A DNA stretch of 52,816 nt. Origin: Nosocomiicoccus ampullae (GTDB lineage: Bacteria > Bacillota > Bacilli > Staphylococcales > Salinicoccaceae). The notes under the pieces are model-generated. The model had not been told where the DNA came from. It saw nothing but the letters and a program-made list of their open reading frames with translations, and made no database searches. Positions 24,521 to 34,881 of this stretch are shown in pieces. Position 1 is the first letter of the stretch. Each line of letters opens with the position of its first letter. The stretch spans positions 1 through 52,816 of the forward strand of contig NZ_MBFG01000006.1 of the NCBI RefSeq assembly GCF_001696685.1. Reading direction: 5' to 3'. The translations under genes and the position numbers were made by a program.

Positions 24521-25933
24521 CTATGCTTCTGGTAATTCTGATATACCGATATTTGTCATTTCGTAAGGGTTGAGTACGTGATCGAGCTGATTTTTTGTGA
24601 GGATGCTGTGCTCGAGTATAAGTTCACGCACACCTTTTCCTGTTAATAGTGCTTCTTTTACGAGTTCTGATGACTGCTTGTAACCGATATGTGGTACGAG
24701 CGCCGTGATGACTCCGAGTGATTCGTTGACGTAGTTTTCCATGATTTCTTTGTTTGGCGTAATTCCGACAACACAGTAATCTGTGAATGCTTTAAATCCG
24801 TTATGCATAATGTCGATAGACTGTAATAAGTTATAGACGAGCACTGGTCCCATAACGTTTAACTCGAACTGTCCCGCTTCTGACGCGAGTGATACAGTTA
24901 AGTCATTTCCGTATACTTGGAACGACACTTGGTTGATCATCTCAGGCATTACCGGGTTCACTTTACCTGGCATAATCGATGAACCTGGTTGACGTCCTGG
25001 TAATTTAATTTCATATAAACCAGCTTTTGGTCCAGACGCCATCATACGAATGTCGTTTGCAATTTTTGACATGTTCGTCATCATAATTTTTAAGCTTGCA
25101 GACACTTGTACATAACTATCTGTAAACTGCGTTGCGTCGACTAAGTTATCTGCAGAAACTAAGTCATATCCTGAAATTTCGCTTAACTCTTTAACGACGT
25201 GCTCGATATATTCAACACTCGCATTAAGACCAGTACCGACAGCTGTCGCACCGATATTTACTTCTTTTAAATCTTCAAGCGTATGACGAATACGTTTTTT
25301 ATCGCGTCCAATCGCACGAGCATATGCACCAAACTCTTGGCCGAGACGAATTGGAATCGCATCTTGTAAATGCGTACGCCCCATTTTAATGTAGCCATCA
25401 AACTCAATTGATTTTTCTTTAAACGCTTCTTCCATATGTTCGATTACGTCGAGCAGTCGCTCCGCGCGCATCATAATCGCTAAGTGAATTGCTGTAGGTA
25501 CAGCGTCGTTTGTCGACTGTGCCATATTTACGTGGTTGTTTGGAGAAATATAATCATAATCTCCTTTTTCTCTACCGAGAATTTCAAGCGCGCGGTTTGC
25601 GATCACTTCGTTTGCGTTCATATTCATTGACGTACCAGCGCCACCTTGAATCGAATCGACGATAAAGTGATCGATATGTTCACCGTTAATAATCTCTTCA
25701 GACGCTTCAACAATCGCGTTCTTTTTATCTTCTTCTAATTGGCCTGTTTTATAGTTTGCAATCGCTGCAGCTTTTTTAACCATCGCTAATGCACGAATTA
25801 AATCGATATTTAACGTATGTCCTGTAATTGGAAAGTTCTCTTTTGCACGTAGCGACTGACATCCGTAATATGCATCGTTTGATATTTCTTTTTCACCAAG
25901 GAAATCAGATTCTATTCTTGTATTCTGAGCCAT
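24521..25933 (-). CDS. aspA: Aspartate ammonia-lyase
   Basis: The 470-residue enzyme of the aspartase/fumarase superfamily turns aspartate into fumarate and ammonia. The start (RIESDFLGEKEI, then YYGCQSLRAKENFPITG) favours aspartase over fumarase, and the mobile catalytic loop GSSIMPGKVNPVMPE is present near residue 318. Fumarase would normally show a different N-terminus. It is the last gene of a run of peptidase genes (S9, M24, aspA; 14-base gap to the M24 gene), fitting amino-acid catabolism. Confidence 0.92.
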   Translation of the reverse strand: MAQNTRIESDFLGEKEISNDAYYGCQSLRAKENFPITGHTLNIDLIRALAMVKKAAAIANYKTGQLEEDKKNAIVEASEEIINGEHIDHFIVDSIQGGAGTSMNMNANEVIANRALEILGREKGDYDYISPNNHVNMAQSTNDAVPTAIHLAIMMRAERLLDVIEHMEEAFKEKSIEFDGYIKMGRTHLQDAIPIRLGQEFGAYARAIGRDKKRIRHTLEDLKEVNIGATAVGTGLNASVEYIEHVVKELSEISGYDLVSADNLVDATQFTDSYVQVSASLKIMMTNMSKIANDIRMMASGPKAGLYEIKLPGRQPGSSIMPGKVNPVMPEMINQVSFQVYGNDLTVSLASEAGQFELNVMGPVLVYNLLQSIDIMHNGFKAFTDYCVVGITPNKEIMENYVNESLGVITALVPHIGYKQSSELVKEALLTGKGVRELILEHSILTKNQLDHVLNPYEMTNIGISELPEA

Positions 25934-25947
25934 AATTTACCCTCACT

Positions 25948-27036
25948 CTATTTTAAAATCATTGAATCTATATCTTTTTTAAATTCGTTTATGACGATTG
26001 GTCCTTCTTCTGATGCAAATATCGCGTCTTCAATACGGACTCCGCCGTATCCTTCGATGTAAATACCTGGTTCAATCGTAATAACATTACCTTCTTTTAG
26101 TTCGTCGTGGTTATTGTCGTCTACAGATGGTCTTTCATGTAAGTCATGACCGAGTCCGTGACCGACTCTATGCGTAAAGTACTCTCCGTAGCCGTCGTTT
26201 TCAATAACGTCTCTCGATGCTTTGTCGATGTCACTAAACTTCGTACCGACTGTACTTGCTTTAATACCTGCTAAGTTTGAGTTTAACACTGAGTTGTAAA
26301 TTTCTCGTTGTTTTTCATCTGGTTCTCCGATGAAAAACGTACGTGTCATGTCTGAAACGTAATTCTCTTTTGTGACGATACCGAAGTCGATGAGTAAAAA
26401 GTCTCCTTTTTTAATGACACGGTCTCCTGAATCACCATGTGGTAACGCTGATTTACTACCTGCAAGTACCGTTGGTCCGAATGATGGTCCAACTGCACCG
26501 CGCTTTTTAAATTCCGCAACTAAAAAGTCAGCAATTTCCATTTCAGTTTTACCTTCAACAGTAATATTGTATAACTCTTTGAGTGTGTCTTCTGTAATTT
26601 TTACAGCGTCTTGTAGATGTACTAAGTCTTCGTCATTTTTGATACCACGTAGTTCGCTTAACGTATTTGAAATATCTTTGATGTTTTCATCATCATACTT
26701 TTCAAGTAGACGTTTATATCGGTCATACGTTAAATGATCGCCCTCAACACCAATCGTTTTACCTTCAGGAATGCTTTCAAATATATATTGAAATGCATCT
26801 TCACCGTCTTTATGTGGTTTTAACACATCTACTGTAGCATCTCTCTTCACTGTTTCTTCATCGAGTTTTGGATAGACAATCGTCGATTGTTTATTTTCTT
26901 TATCGATGATGAGTGCGAGTAGACGCTCGTGTGGGCTAAGGTTAGCCTCTGAAAAGTAAAATACGTTCATCGGATTTGTAATAATCGCGTAATCCGTTTC
27001 TAGTGTTTCTGTAAGACTATGTGCTTTTTGATTCAT
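25948..27036 (-). CDS. M24 family aminopeptidase (Xaa-Pro peptidase type)
   Basis: The 362-residue pita-bread-fold peptidase has metal ligands in LLIDFG, VSDMTRTFF, HRVGHGLGHDLHE and ITIEPGIYIEG. It should remove N-terminal residues ahead of proline or related peptides in the cytoplasm. The ATG overlaps the S9 peptidase stop by one base (TAATG), so it is co-translated. It has a creatinase-like N-terminal domain (1 to about 125). Confidence 0.9.
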   Translation of the reverse strand: MNQKAHSLTETLETDYAIITNPMNVFYFSEANLSPHERLLALIIDKENKQSTIVYPKLDEETVKRDATVDVLKPHKDGEDAFQYIFESIPEGKTIGVEGDHLTYDRYKRLLEKYDDENIKDISNTLSELRGIKNDEDLVHLQDAVKITEDTLKELYNITVEGKTEMEIADFLVAEFKKRGAVGPSFGPTVLAGSKSALPHGDSGDRVIKKGDFLLIDFGIVTKENYVSDMTRTFFIGEPDEKQREIYNSVLNSNLAGIKASTVGTKFSDIDKASRDVIENDGYGEYFTHRVGHGLGHDLHERPSVDDNNHDELKEGNVITIEPGIYIEGYGGVRIEDAIFASEEGPIVINEFKKDIDSMILK

Positions 27037-29003
27037 TAATGATTCTCCTCATTTAAATATTTTTTAAACCAATCTGTCATATATTCAAGACGTTTAACTC
27101 TTAAATGTGGAAGACCCGTTCTTGAAAGGTTATGGTCCGCATCAGGGAAGCGAACAAATTCCGCTGTCTTTTTACGATATTTAAGTTCGATATATAACTG
27201 CTCCGCTTGCTCGATTGGACATCTAAAGTCATACTCACTGTGTAAAATGAGTAATGGCGTTTCTACATTGTCGACATATTTAAGCGGTGAATGGTGCCAT
27301 AACGTGTCGATGTCATCGACGCCTGCTTGAATTTGCCAATCTGTAAAGTAGTATCCGATATCTGATACGCCTCTAAAGCTAATCCAGTTTGAAATCGAAC
27401 GCTGTGTCACGGCAGCTTTGAAGCGGTTCGTATGCCCGACGATCCAGTTCGTCATAAATCCGCCGTAACTTCCACCAGTTACACCGAGTCTATCTTCATC
27501 GATAAAATCATACGTGTCTAATACGTAATCGACTGACGCCATCACATCTTTATAATCTGTGTTACCGTAGTCTCCGCGTACGTGATCGACAAACTTCTGA
27601 GAGTAACTATGAGAACCGCGTGGATTTGTAAATAATACTGCGTATCCAAGTCCTGCTAACACTTGCATTTCATGGAAGAATGTATGTGCGTAAAACGCAT
27701 GTGGTCCACCGTGCACGTTCACAACGAGCGGATATTTTCCTCCATCTTTAAATCCAGCTGGCTTCATAAACCAACCGTGAATTTCTTCATCGTCAAAACT
27801 GTTAAAGCGAATCGATTCTGGCTCAACGATTTCCTTTGAGTCGACGAATTCTTTGTTTACTTCAGTGAGTTGCGTCAGTGTTTCATTGTCTAAATCGAAC
27901 TGATATAACTCACTCGGTGATACTGGTGTAGAAATCGTTAAATATACCGTATCATCACTAGCATCCATTCCGAAAATGTTGTGCTCACTTTGAAGTAACG
28001 GTCGAACTTCTCCGTCGATGTTCCCTTTATAAAGATTCACTGCACCATCTTCAGAAAGTAAGAACACAAAATCATGATTCGATACAAACTTAACGACGCG
28101 TGACTCTTCAGATTGTTGAACGTCTTGAACGACTGCTGACCCAGTTGGTCGGTCGAGTTTACCAGTGACGTCTGTCAACGTAAAGTCGTCAAGTGATAAT
28201 AACTCAATAGTTAAGTGTGCTGCGTTTTTATAGTTATAATCTGTCGTTAAAAGTAATGCGTGTTTTTCATCTTTTGATACTTCAACGCCGTAAACTGATT
28301 TGTCTTGAAGCGTTACGACTTTGTCTTCGCCGTTACGACGAACGTATAGCGTGTTCGTAAAATTGAAGTCCGGGTCGTCACTTTCATTCGTCGTGTAAAT
28401 GATGCCGTCAGATAACTCTGCCATAAACAAATAATCCGCTTCACCAGAGCAAACGGTTTCAACTTCACGTGTGTCGATATCTATTTTCTTAACGACTTGC
28501 TTCTTTTCAGGTACATAACCAAACGGTCCTGGTGCACCGTCGATTTTGTATTTCATGTTCGTAATATGTACGGGTTGCTTTTTGTCGTCTTTCTTATCAT
28601 CGTCTTCTTTTTTGTCGTCTTCTTCTTTAACATTTACATGATAAAATACTGCCGTGCCGTCGTTAGAAAAACGCGGCTCTGATACGCCCTCGTCTTCAGA
28701 CGTTAACTGCTCTCTTTCCCCACCAGTACGTCTTAATAAAAAGATTTGTGGCTTATCGTTATCTCCTTTAGCGACAAATAACGTTAAGTTCCCGTCGTTA
28801 GAATGATCGACTTGCGAGATGCGCCCTTTATCGAACGTCAGCTGCTTTAAGCCGAGCTCTGTCGCTTCGTGTAGATGCGTGACGTAATTGTTATCTTTTT
28901 CGTTTATCGTTGTGACGTAATACGTCACACCATGTCCAGGAATCGCCTTTGGCGCACTCACGGATTTGATGTTAAAAATATCTTCGATTGAAATGTGCTT
29001 CAT
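27036..29003 (-). CDS. S9 family prolyl oligopeptidase (acylaminoacyl-peptidase type)
   Basis: The 655-residue serine peptidase has an N-terminal beta-propeller (to about 390) and a C-terminal alpha/beta hydrolase domain. The nucleophile is in GGSYGGFMTNW, the acid in HSEYDFRC and the histidine in DADHNLSR. It trims short peptides in the cytoplasm. A very charged insertion of Asp, Glu and Lys (about residues 125-145) lies in the propeller, probably a surface loop. It is co-transcribed with the M24 peptidase. Confidence 0.92.
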   Translation of the reverse strand: MKHISIEDIFNIKSVSAPKAIPGHGVTYYVTTINEKDNNYVTHLHEATELGLKQLTFDKGRISQVDHSNDGNLTLFVAKGDNDKPQIFLLRRTGGEREQLTSEDEGVSEPRFSNDGTAVFYHVNVKEEDDKKEDDDKKDDKKQPVHITNMKYKIDGAPGPFGYVPEKKQVVKKIDIDTREVETVCSGEADYLFMAELSDGIIYTTNESDDPDFNFTNTLYVRRNGEDKVVTLQDKSVYGVEVSKDEKHALLLTTDYNYKNAAHLTIELLSLDDFTLTDVTGKLDRPTGSAVVQDVQQSEESRVVKFVSNHDFVFLLSEDGAVNLYKGNIDGEVRPLLQSEHNIFGMDASDDTVYLTISTPVSPSELYQFDLDNETLTQLTEVNKEFVDSKEIVEPESIRFNSFDDEEIHGWFMKPAGFKDGGKYPLVVNVHGGPHAFYAHTFFHEMQVLAGLGYAVLFTNPRGSHSYSQKFVDHVRGDYGNTDYKDVMASVDYVLDTYDFIDEDRLGVTGGSYGGFMTNWIVGHTNRFKAAVTQRSISNWISFRGVSDIGYYFTDWQIQAGVDDIDTLWHHSPLKYVDNVETPLLILHSEYDFRCPIEQAEQLYIELKYRKKTAEFVRFPDADHNLSRTGLPHLRVKRLEYMTDWFKKYLNEENH

Positions 29004-29038
29004 AAGATTCTCCCCTTTTAAAATAATTTTATCATGTT

Positions 29039-29980
29039 TTATATCGTCTTTTGAAGAAATCTCTTATACATTAAAAATAATATAAGTGGCACACTAAAAA
29101 TACTAAGTAAGACGCCGGTTGGAAGTTGAATCGGTGACAAAATCGTTCGCGCGATTGTGTCGACCACACCGAGTAAAATCGCACCGTAAAATCCAGATAA
29201 TATAAACAGCTCTTTTGCTTTTCTTGGTCTAATGTACTGAATCATTTGTGGCACGATGATTCCTATAAAGCCGATAATGCCTGTAAAACTAAGTAGTACG
29301 AGTGACGGAATCGCCATGACTATCAGTAACTTTAGCCGTAATTTAGAAACGTCTACACCAAGACTAAACGCACGTAATTCACCAAGCGTCAGTAAGTCGA
29401 GGTCTCGTGATGATTTAAATAACACAACAAGGCTGACGATAAAACAAACGAAAACGAGGCTTATAAATTCATATCGACTGCCTGAAAAACTACCGAACAT
29501 AAATTGTACAATTGATTTCGTTTTCGTCGGATCGAGCATAATGATGATGTATAACACACCACTTAACAACGTCGAAAATAATACACCTGTAATGACGAGT
29601 GTTTCTGGTCTCAACATTGAATCGATTTGCTTTGCGATAAAAAGCACTAAAAATAGTGAGATGAGTCCCGCGACGACACCAAATAACGGGATGAAGTAAA
29701 ACGATGCACTAATATAAATCGCGATTGCCGCACCGATGACTGCACCGTTTGCCATACCGAGCGTAAAACTATCTGCCATACGGTTATTTAGTAAAATTTG
29801 AAATACCGCACCACAAATAGACAGTACCGCGCCTCCAAGCACCGCAAATAAAATTCTCGGAAGCCGAATACTATACACGATATTAAAATGCCCCTCAAAT
29901 ACGTTAATTGTCCCGATAACTAAAGATGCGAGTATAACTCCAATGAGTATACTCGCAAGCGCTACATATTGTTTATTCAT
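29039..29980 (-). CDS. FecCD-type ABC transporter permease (iron chelate or cobalamin)
   Basis: The 313-residue FecCD/BtuC family membrane protein has eight to ten helices. Signature parts are SIRLPRILFAVLGGAVL near residue 43 and the late SFTGIIGFIGIIVPQM loop that contacts the ATPase. It forms the channel for iron-siderophore, heme or vitamin B12 uptake. The start MNKQYVAL (29980) overlaps the binding-protein gene by eight bases. No ATPase gene lies nearby, so it probably shares one such as FhuC encoded elsewhere. Confidence 0.88.
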   Translation of the reverse strand: MNKQYVALASILIGVILASLVIGTINVFEGHFNIVYSIRLPRILFAVLGGAVLSICGAVFQILLNNRMADSFTLGMANGAVIGAAIAIYISASFYFIPLFGVVAGLISLFLVLFIAKQIDSMLRPETLVITGVLFSTLLSGVLYIIIMLDPTKTKSIVQFMFGSFSGSRYEFISLVFVCFIVSLVVLFKSSRDLDLLTLGELRAFSLGVDVSKLRLKLLIVMAIPSLVLLSFTGIIGFIGIIVPQMIQYIRPRKAKELFILSGFYGAILLGVVDTIARTILSPIQLPTGVLLSIFSVPLILFLMYKRFLQKTI

Positions 29981-30812
29981 GGACACATTCCGCAATGTCT
30001 TTCATCGCTGAAAGAATACGTGGACCTGGTCGAGAGATTTCATCGACATTTGGTACACATAATTTTTCTTCATCTGTAAACGGCATGTCTTTAAATGCTT
30101 TCTCATCGTTTACGACATGACTCACCTGTTCTTTGGAAATACCTGTTGCAGAAATGAGGTACTCTGGACTTCTTTCAACGACCGCTTCAACATCGACCAT
30201 CGGGAAGTCTTGTAAGTCGTCGAACACGTTTACGATGTTAATGTCATTTAACACACTACTCATAAACGTATCATTGGCTGCGACGTAAATGTCAGGTGGC
30301 GTAGTGATTAACACAAACGCTGTTTTTTCATCGGTATTTTTATATTGTTCAATGAGTTGTTCACGCTCATCTTTCATTTTTTCAACGAGTGCATCACTTT
30401 TATCTGATACATTTAAAAACTCACCAATCTGTTTAATTGACGTAAATACGTCGTCGAGCGTTTTCGCATCGTTAATGACGAGTAATTCTGCATTCGTTGC
30501 TTCAACGATTTGGTCAATTTCAGCTTTCGCACTTTCACTTATAGATTCGTGTGAAATAATATGTGTCGGTTTTAACTGAATTACTTCTTCAGGGTTGATG
30601 TTAAAAGTATCGATTTTTGCGATGTCGCTGTCATTTAGAGACTCTGGATAGTTGTCTACTGATGAAATACCGACAAAGTAATCCGTACCGACAAGCTCAT
30701 TTACGATTTCCGTGTTACTCGGGATAAGTGATACGATACGTAAACTCGAATCATCTTCTTGGCTACATGCAGATAACATAAAAATTGCTATTAGTAATAA
30801 AACACGCTTCAT
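29973..30812 (-). CDS. Iron chelate or cobalamin ABC transporter substrate-binding lipoprotein
   Basis: The 279-residue protein has a lipoprotein signal peptide (MKRVLLLIAIFMLSAC; cysteine about residue 16) and a BtuF/FepB-type fold (RIVSLIPSNTEIVNELV; LKPTHIISHES). It would sit on the outer face of the membrane and deliver the ligand to the adjacent permease. Start 30812 is used because GAGGTA lies upstream; the longer GTG start overlaps that site. Ligand (B12, heme or siderophore) cannot be told from sequence; SLIPSNTEIV is common in BtuF-like proteins. Confidence 0.87.
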   Translation of the reverse strand: MKRVLLLIAIFMLSACSQEDDSSLRIVSLIPSNTEIVNELVGTDYFVGISSVDNYPESLNDSDIAKIDTFNINPEEVIQLKPTHIISHESISESAKAEIDQIVEATNAELLVINDAKTLDDVFTSIKQIGEFLNVSDKSDALVEKMKDEREQLIEQYKNTDEKTAFVLITTPPDIYVAANDTFMSSVLNDINIVNVFDDLQDFPMVDVEAVVERSPEYLISATGISKEQVSHVVNDEKAFKDMPFTDEEKLCVPNVDEISRPGPRILSAMKDIAECVHE

Positions 30813-30839
30813 AGACAAATACCTCACTTATATTTAGTT

Positions 30840-32483
30840 TTACATCGATTTTGGTGCGCTCACGCCGATGATTGTCAGTGCGTTTTCAATCGTTTGACGT
30901 ACCGCTTCAATCATTAATAAATACGCGTATGTTTTTTCTTTGTCTTCGCCGAGCACTTTTTCTTGGTTGTAGAATTTGTGGAATTCTGATGCAAGTGTTT
31001 CGACATAATTTGTAATTCTATGGTTTGCGCGGGCTTCAGCCGCACTTTCGATCGTACGCTTAAAGTTACCGACTTGCTTTAATAACTCAAGTGCTTGAGG
31101 GTGCGTGATCACGTCTAGTGATTTGCTTCTATCTAAGTTAAATCCTGCTTCTTCTGCTTGTTTTAAAATGCTACAAATTCTCGCGTGTGCATACTGAACG
31201 TAATAGACCGGGTTTTCGCTCGACTCTGATAAAGCTAAATCTAAGTCAAAATCAAACGGCGTGTCTGCACTACGCATCGCTAAGAAGTAACGTGCAGCAT
31301 CGACACCAATTAAGTCCATTAACTCTCTTAACGTCACCGCATTTCCTGTACGTTTACTCATCTTAACTTCTTCGCCATCTTGAATTAAACGGACCATCTG
31401 CATAATTTCTACTTGTAATTTCTCAGGGTCTTCACCGAGCGCACCAATCGACGCTTTAATACGGTTAATGTAACCGTGGTGATCTGCACCAAATAAGTCG
31501 ATTAATAAATCATAACCACGTCTTAATTTGTCGTAATGGTACGCAATGTCTGGCATGAAGTACGTGTATGTCCCGTCCGTTTTTCTAAGGACGCGGTCTT
31601 TATCGTCTTTCCAGTCCGTCGTTCTTAACCAGATCGCTTGATCTGCTTCATACGTATGACCGTTTTTCGTCATAATTTCTAACGCTTCTTCGACTTCACC
31701 TTTTTCGTATAGTGACGTTTCACTAAACCAGTTATCAAATGATACACGGTAGTCTTGTAAGTCTTGTTTTAATTGCGCCATTTCATATTCGACACCGAGC
31801 GCTCTAAATTTAGAGATACGTGTTTTTTCATCTAAATCTTTATATTCAGGATGTTCGTTTTTTAAACGTTCTCCGATCGCTTTAATATCTTTACCACGGT
31901 AGCCGTCTTCAGGCATTTCTAACGGCTCTCCGAACGCTTCAAAGTATCTTGCGTTAATAGATAATGCTAAATTATGAATTTGGTTCCCCGCGTCGTTTAT
32001 ATAGTATTCACGCGTGACATCGTATCCCGCGTAGTCTAAAATATTCGCTAACGTATCACCGACTGCTGCGTTTCTTGCGTGACCGACGTGGAGTGACCCT
32101 GTTGGGTTCGCAGAAACGAATTCTAATAATACTTTTACGTCTTTTTTCTCACTACGTCCGTAGTTTTCTTTTTTATCGAGGACTTCATCGATAATTTTAG
32201 TGAGGGAGCCTTCGTTCATTTTAAAGTTAATGAACCCTGGTCCAGCGATGTCGATTTCACGGATATCGCCTTTTTCTTTATCGATATGTTGAACGATTTC
32301 CTCTGCGATTTCACGTGGATTACGCTTTAACGTACGCGTGAGTGCCATTGCGATATTCGTTGAGAAATCTCCGTTTGATTTATCTTTTGGGATTTCAATT
32401 TTAATGTGTGGAATTTCTTCTACTAATTCAGATTGTTTGAGTGCGTCTTCAATAACCGTTACTAAATGCGCTTTTAAGTCCAT
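30840..32483 (-). CDS. argS: Arginyl-tRNA synthetase
   Basis: The 547-residue class I synthetase carries [17 protein letters not shown] (HIGH motif near residue 120) and KMSKRTGN. It has the N-terminal additional domain and the C-terminal DALR anticodon-binding domain of ArgRS. It follows a DUF1934 gene by one base, an order conserved in Bacillales. No T-box leader is seen upstream of the pair. Confidence 0.97.
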   Translation of the reverse strand: MDLKAHLVTVIEDALKQSELVEEIPHIKIEIPKDKSNGDFSTNIAMALTRTLKRNPREIAEEIVQHIDKEKGDIREIDIAGPGFINFKMNEGSLTKIIDEVLDKKENYGRSEKKDVKVLLEFVSANPTGSLHVGHARNAAVGDTLANILDYAGYDVTREYYINDAGNQIHNLALSINARYFEAFGEPLEMPEDGYRGKDIKAIGERLKNEHPEYKDLDEKTRISKFRALGVEYEMAQLKQDLQDYRVSFDNWFSETSLYEKGEVEEALEIMTKNGHTYEADQAIWLRTTDWKDDKDRVLRKTDGTYTYFMPDIAYHYDKLRRGYDLLIDLFGADHHGYINRIKASIGALGEDPEKLQVEIMQMVRLIQDGEEVKMSKRTGNAVTLRELMDLIGVDAARYFLAMRSADTPFDFDLDLALSESSENPVYYVQYAHARICSILKQAEEAGFNLDRSKSLDVITHPQALELLKQVGNFKRTIESAAEARANHRITNYVETLASEFHKFYNQEKVLGEDKEKTYAYLLMIEAVRQTIENALTIIGVSAPKSM

Positions 32484-32484
32484 A

Positions 32485-32868
32485 TTATGCCTCTTTCTTT
32501 AAATGATATTTATAATGTCCTAGTATTTCATCGTTTTCAAATAACTTATACGAGATAAGGACCTCGTCCTCAGCCGTTTTAACTTCAGTAGTATACACTT
32601 TAAATCGGTGGCGCCCTGCGACTGTTTCATAGACAGTGTCCGTCAGCTTGCCTTTTACGAATTGGAACTTCATCGTCACTGGACCGCTTCTCATAATACG
32701 CACGACGTCGTCTTCTATACTTAAAATAACTGGAACAGTCTCTCCGTTCAGCATTTCATCGTATTTTAAAAACGTGCGATTCCCTTTTAAAATCTTTTCG
32801 ACTTTAACTGTTTGTGAAAAGTTTTCGCGTCCACTCTTTTGTTTAATTGTCTGTTTTAATCGATACAC
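32485..32868 (-). CDS. ywiB: DUF1934 family protein (YwiB-like)
   Basis: The 127-residue protein is a predicted lipocalin-like beta barrel of the DUF1934 family. Its place directly before argS matches Bacillus ywiB. Function unknown; cytoplasmic, no signal. A KxxKxF strand pattern ([20 protein letters not shown]) is typical. The gene starts from an extended -10 promoter about 25 bases upstream of the ATG. Confidence 0.85.
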   Translation of the reverse strand: MYRLKQTIKQKSGRENFSQTVKVEKILKGNRTFLKYDEMLNGETVPVILSIEDDVVRIMRSGPVTMKFQFVKGKLTDTVYETVAGRHRFKVYTTEVKTAEDEVLISYKLFENDEILGHYKYHLKKEA

Positions 32869-32892
32869 AATTCGTCACCACCATAATGAGTA

Positions 32893-32901
32893 ATTATAAC
32901 A
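32893..32901 (-). promoter_or_regulatory. Extended -10 promoter of ywiB-argS
   Basis: On the minus strand TGTTATAAT is an extended -10 element; no convincing -35 is present. Confidence 0.45.
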
Positions 32902-32942
32902 TAATTTAGTGTCGATTCTTTTTAAAACGACTGTTACATAAA

Positions 32943-32974
32943 AGAAAAAAAGGCAGAGCAATCGCTCCACCTTT
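32943..32974 (-). terminator. Terminator of the lipL-ywfO-ywhD operon
   Basis: On the minus strand AAAGG-TG-GAGC pairs with GCTC-TG-CCTTT around a four-base loop, followed by seven T. The internal TG/TG mismatch is tolerated. Confidence 0.65.
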
Positions 32975-33049
32975 AGTGTCTTAGTTATCTGATATAACTA
33001 AAGATTATTGTACCTTTTCTTTTTGAATTAATCAAATGAAAATTAATAT

Positions 33050-33556
33050 TTATACACCGAGGTACTCGTGGAGTTCTGTTGAGTTTTCCCACGCGACTGG
33101 ATCGCGTTCTTTTAAAAATTCGATTAACGTTTGTTTTGTTTTGTCGTCTAACTCTTCGAGACGATAACGTCCTTTCATTGCGTGGTCTAAACTATTCACG
33201 TGTTCGTGCATCATTTTATACCCGCGGCGTCTACGTCCGACTTTATTCGTCATAAAGTAACACGACGTCACTCCGCTATAATACACACCTCGTTCGTCTT
33301 TATCTAAAGCCATCCATATTAAATTATAATCATTACGCTCGCCTTCTTCTTCTAACGCTTCACTCATATCTGTGAACCATTTGACGCCCTTTTCCGGTTT
33401 TGCACGCCCGTGAAGCCCACCCATGTCGACGAACGGTCGTTGCTCGGTGAGATCGATATACACTGGCGCAACGTCTTCAATAATCATTGCACCTTTATGA
33501 CCATCTAACTCGTCATTTTTTATAATGTTAAATTGAAATCCTGGTTTTTTTGACAC
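33050..33556 (-). CDS. ywhD: YwhD family protein
   Basis: The 168-residue protein matches the Bacillales YwhD family (KKPGFQFNIIKND, then VGRRRRGYKMMHEHVN). Its role is unknown. It is cytoplasmic, basic in the middle, with no membrane part. It is last in a three-gene operon with ywfO and lipL, 22 bases after ywfO. Confidence 0.85.
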   Translation of the reverse strand: MSKKPGFQFNIIKNDELDGHKGAMIIEDVAPVYIDLTEQRPFVDMGGLHGRAKPEKGVKWFTDMSEALEEEGERNDYNLIWMALDKDERGVYYSGVTSCYFMTNKVGRRRRGYKMMHEHVNSLDHAMKGRYRLEELDDKTKQTLIEFLKERDPVAWENSTELHEYLGV

Positions 33557-33578
33557 AGTTAATCCTCCTAAACATCAT

Positions 33579-34868
33579 TTACGATAACTCATTTAATAAG
33601 TTTAAGATCTTCTTTTTAATTGTATCATCTTTAATACGCATAACTTTCTCTTTTGGATAATATAACTTCGCATTCGACCGGTCGAGCCCTGTAATCGCTT
33701 GTATGACTACAGATTCGGCACTAATTTCTCGAATGCTTCCGGATTCTTTTAATATGTGAATCGGCTGACGCGAAGACCCTGGTCGGTCGTAGTCATACGG
33801 CATATCAGAATATTTATCTGTAAGTAAAAAGTATTTAGGATCGATACCCGCTGCTTCAAATAAGCTTTCTAATTCCGAATACGTAATAAACCCATCGTAA
33901 AACGGTACGTAATTAAATAATTTTCGGTTCACGAACCGATCAGCAAGTTCATTGAGTATTTCATCGACCTCTTCCACCCACTCTTGTAGATAAAAATTCA
34001 TAACAGTCTCGTCGAGTATTAAATAATCATGAACAGTTTCACGCTTCTCGAAGAACGGGATTAAATACTTCGGAGGCTGTTTAAAGACGTAGCCTCTTTC
34101 ATATAATTCTTTTGCACGGTTAAAAATTAGTGTCAGCAACACTTCCCCCCCACGTGATACCGGGTGGAAATATATTTGCCAGTACATTTGATAGCGACTC
34201 ATTAAATAATCTTCGACTGCGTGCATACCGCTATCTTTGATGAGTACTTCATCTTTTGAAGGGACCATCACTCGAAGCAGACGGTCGATATCGAATTTAC
34301 CATATTCAACGCCTGTCACATACGAGTCACGCTGCAAGTAATCCATCCGGTCTGCGTCGATTTGACTCGATATCATCGAGATAATCAGTTTGTTTTCGTG
34401 AGTATGTGAAATAACGCTCGCAACTGCTTCAGGAAACGACTCGTCAACACGTTTTAATACGCGGTTCACTTCTGTGTCCCCGAGTATTATTTTTTTAGTA
34501 TACGTTTCGTGGTCTGTTCCGAAAATCTTTTCAAACGAATGTGAAAACGGTCCGTGCCCGATATCATGTAATAACGCAGCACATAAAGCTAGTAGCCGGT
34601 CGTCTTTTGTCCATTTTTTATACCGAGAAAAGCTTTCGACCATTTTACGAACGATTTCATACACGCCTAAACTATGTGTAAACCGTGAATGCTCAGCTGA
34701 CGGAAATGCGAAATATAACGTACCGAGCTGTTTAATTCGGCGAAGCCTTTGGAATTCTTTTGTCTTTATAAGATCCCAAATAACACGATCTGTCACGTGA
34801 ATATAACTATGGACTGGGTCTTTAAACACTTTTTCTGATTCGAGTTGCTCGTATTTATAATCGGTCAT
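33579..34868 (-). CDS. ywfO: HD-domain phosphohydrolase (YwfO-like)
   Basis: The 429-residue HD-superfamily hydrolase has the metal-binding order H...HD...D: HSRFTHSLGVYE (about residue 56), LLHDIGHGPFSHSFE (about 103) and QIDADRMDYL. Relatives (dGTPase-like, SAMHD1-like) hydrolyse nucleotides; YwfO has been reported as a nucleotide triphosphohydrolase, but the substrate here is inferred. Start MTDYKYEQLE (34868) follows GAGGTG; the upstream GTG falls within that site. Confidence 0.88.
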   Translation of the reverse strand: MTDYKYEQLESEKVFKDPVHSYIHVTDRVIWDLIKTKEFQRLRRIKQLGTLYFAFPSAEHSRFTHSLGVYEIVRKMVESFSRYKKWTKDDRLLALCAALLHDIGHGPFSHSFEKIFGTDHETYTKKIILGDTEVNRVLKRVDESFPEAVASVISHTHENKLIISMISSQIDADRMDYLQRDSYVTGVEYGKFDIDRLLRVMVPSKDEVLIKDSGMHAVEDYLMSRYQMYWQIYFHPVSRGGEVLLTLIFNRAKELYERGYVFKQPPKYLIPFFEKRETVHDYLILDETVMNFYLQEWVEEVDEILNELADRFVNRKLFNYVPFYDGFITYSELESLFEAAGIDPKYFLLTDKYSDMPYDYDRPGSSRQPIHILKESGSIREISAESVVIQAITGLDRSNAKLYYPKEKVMRIKDDTIKKKILNLLNELS

Positions 34869-34881
34869 TATCGATATCACC

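Noticed and set aside
32870..33050. T-box or riboswitch upstream of ywiB-argS
   Set aside because: The leader is only about 20 bases after the -10 box; the nearby hairpin belongs to the upstream operon's terminator.
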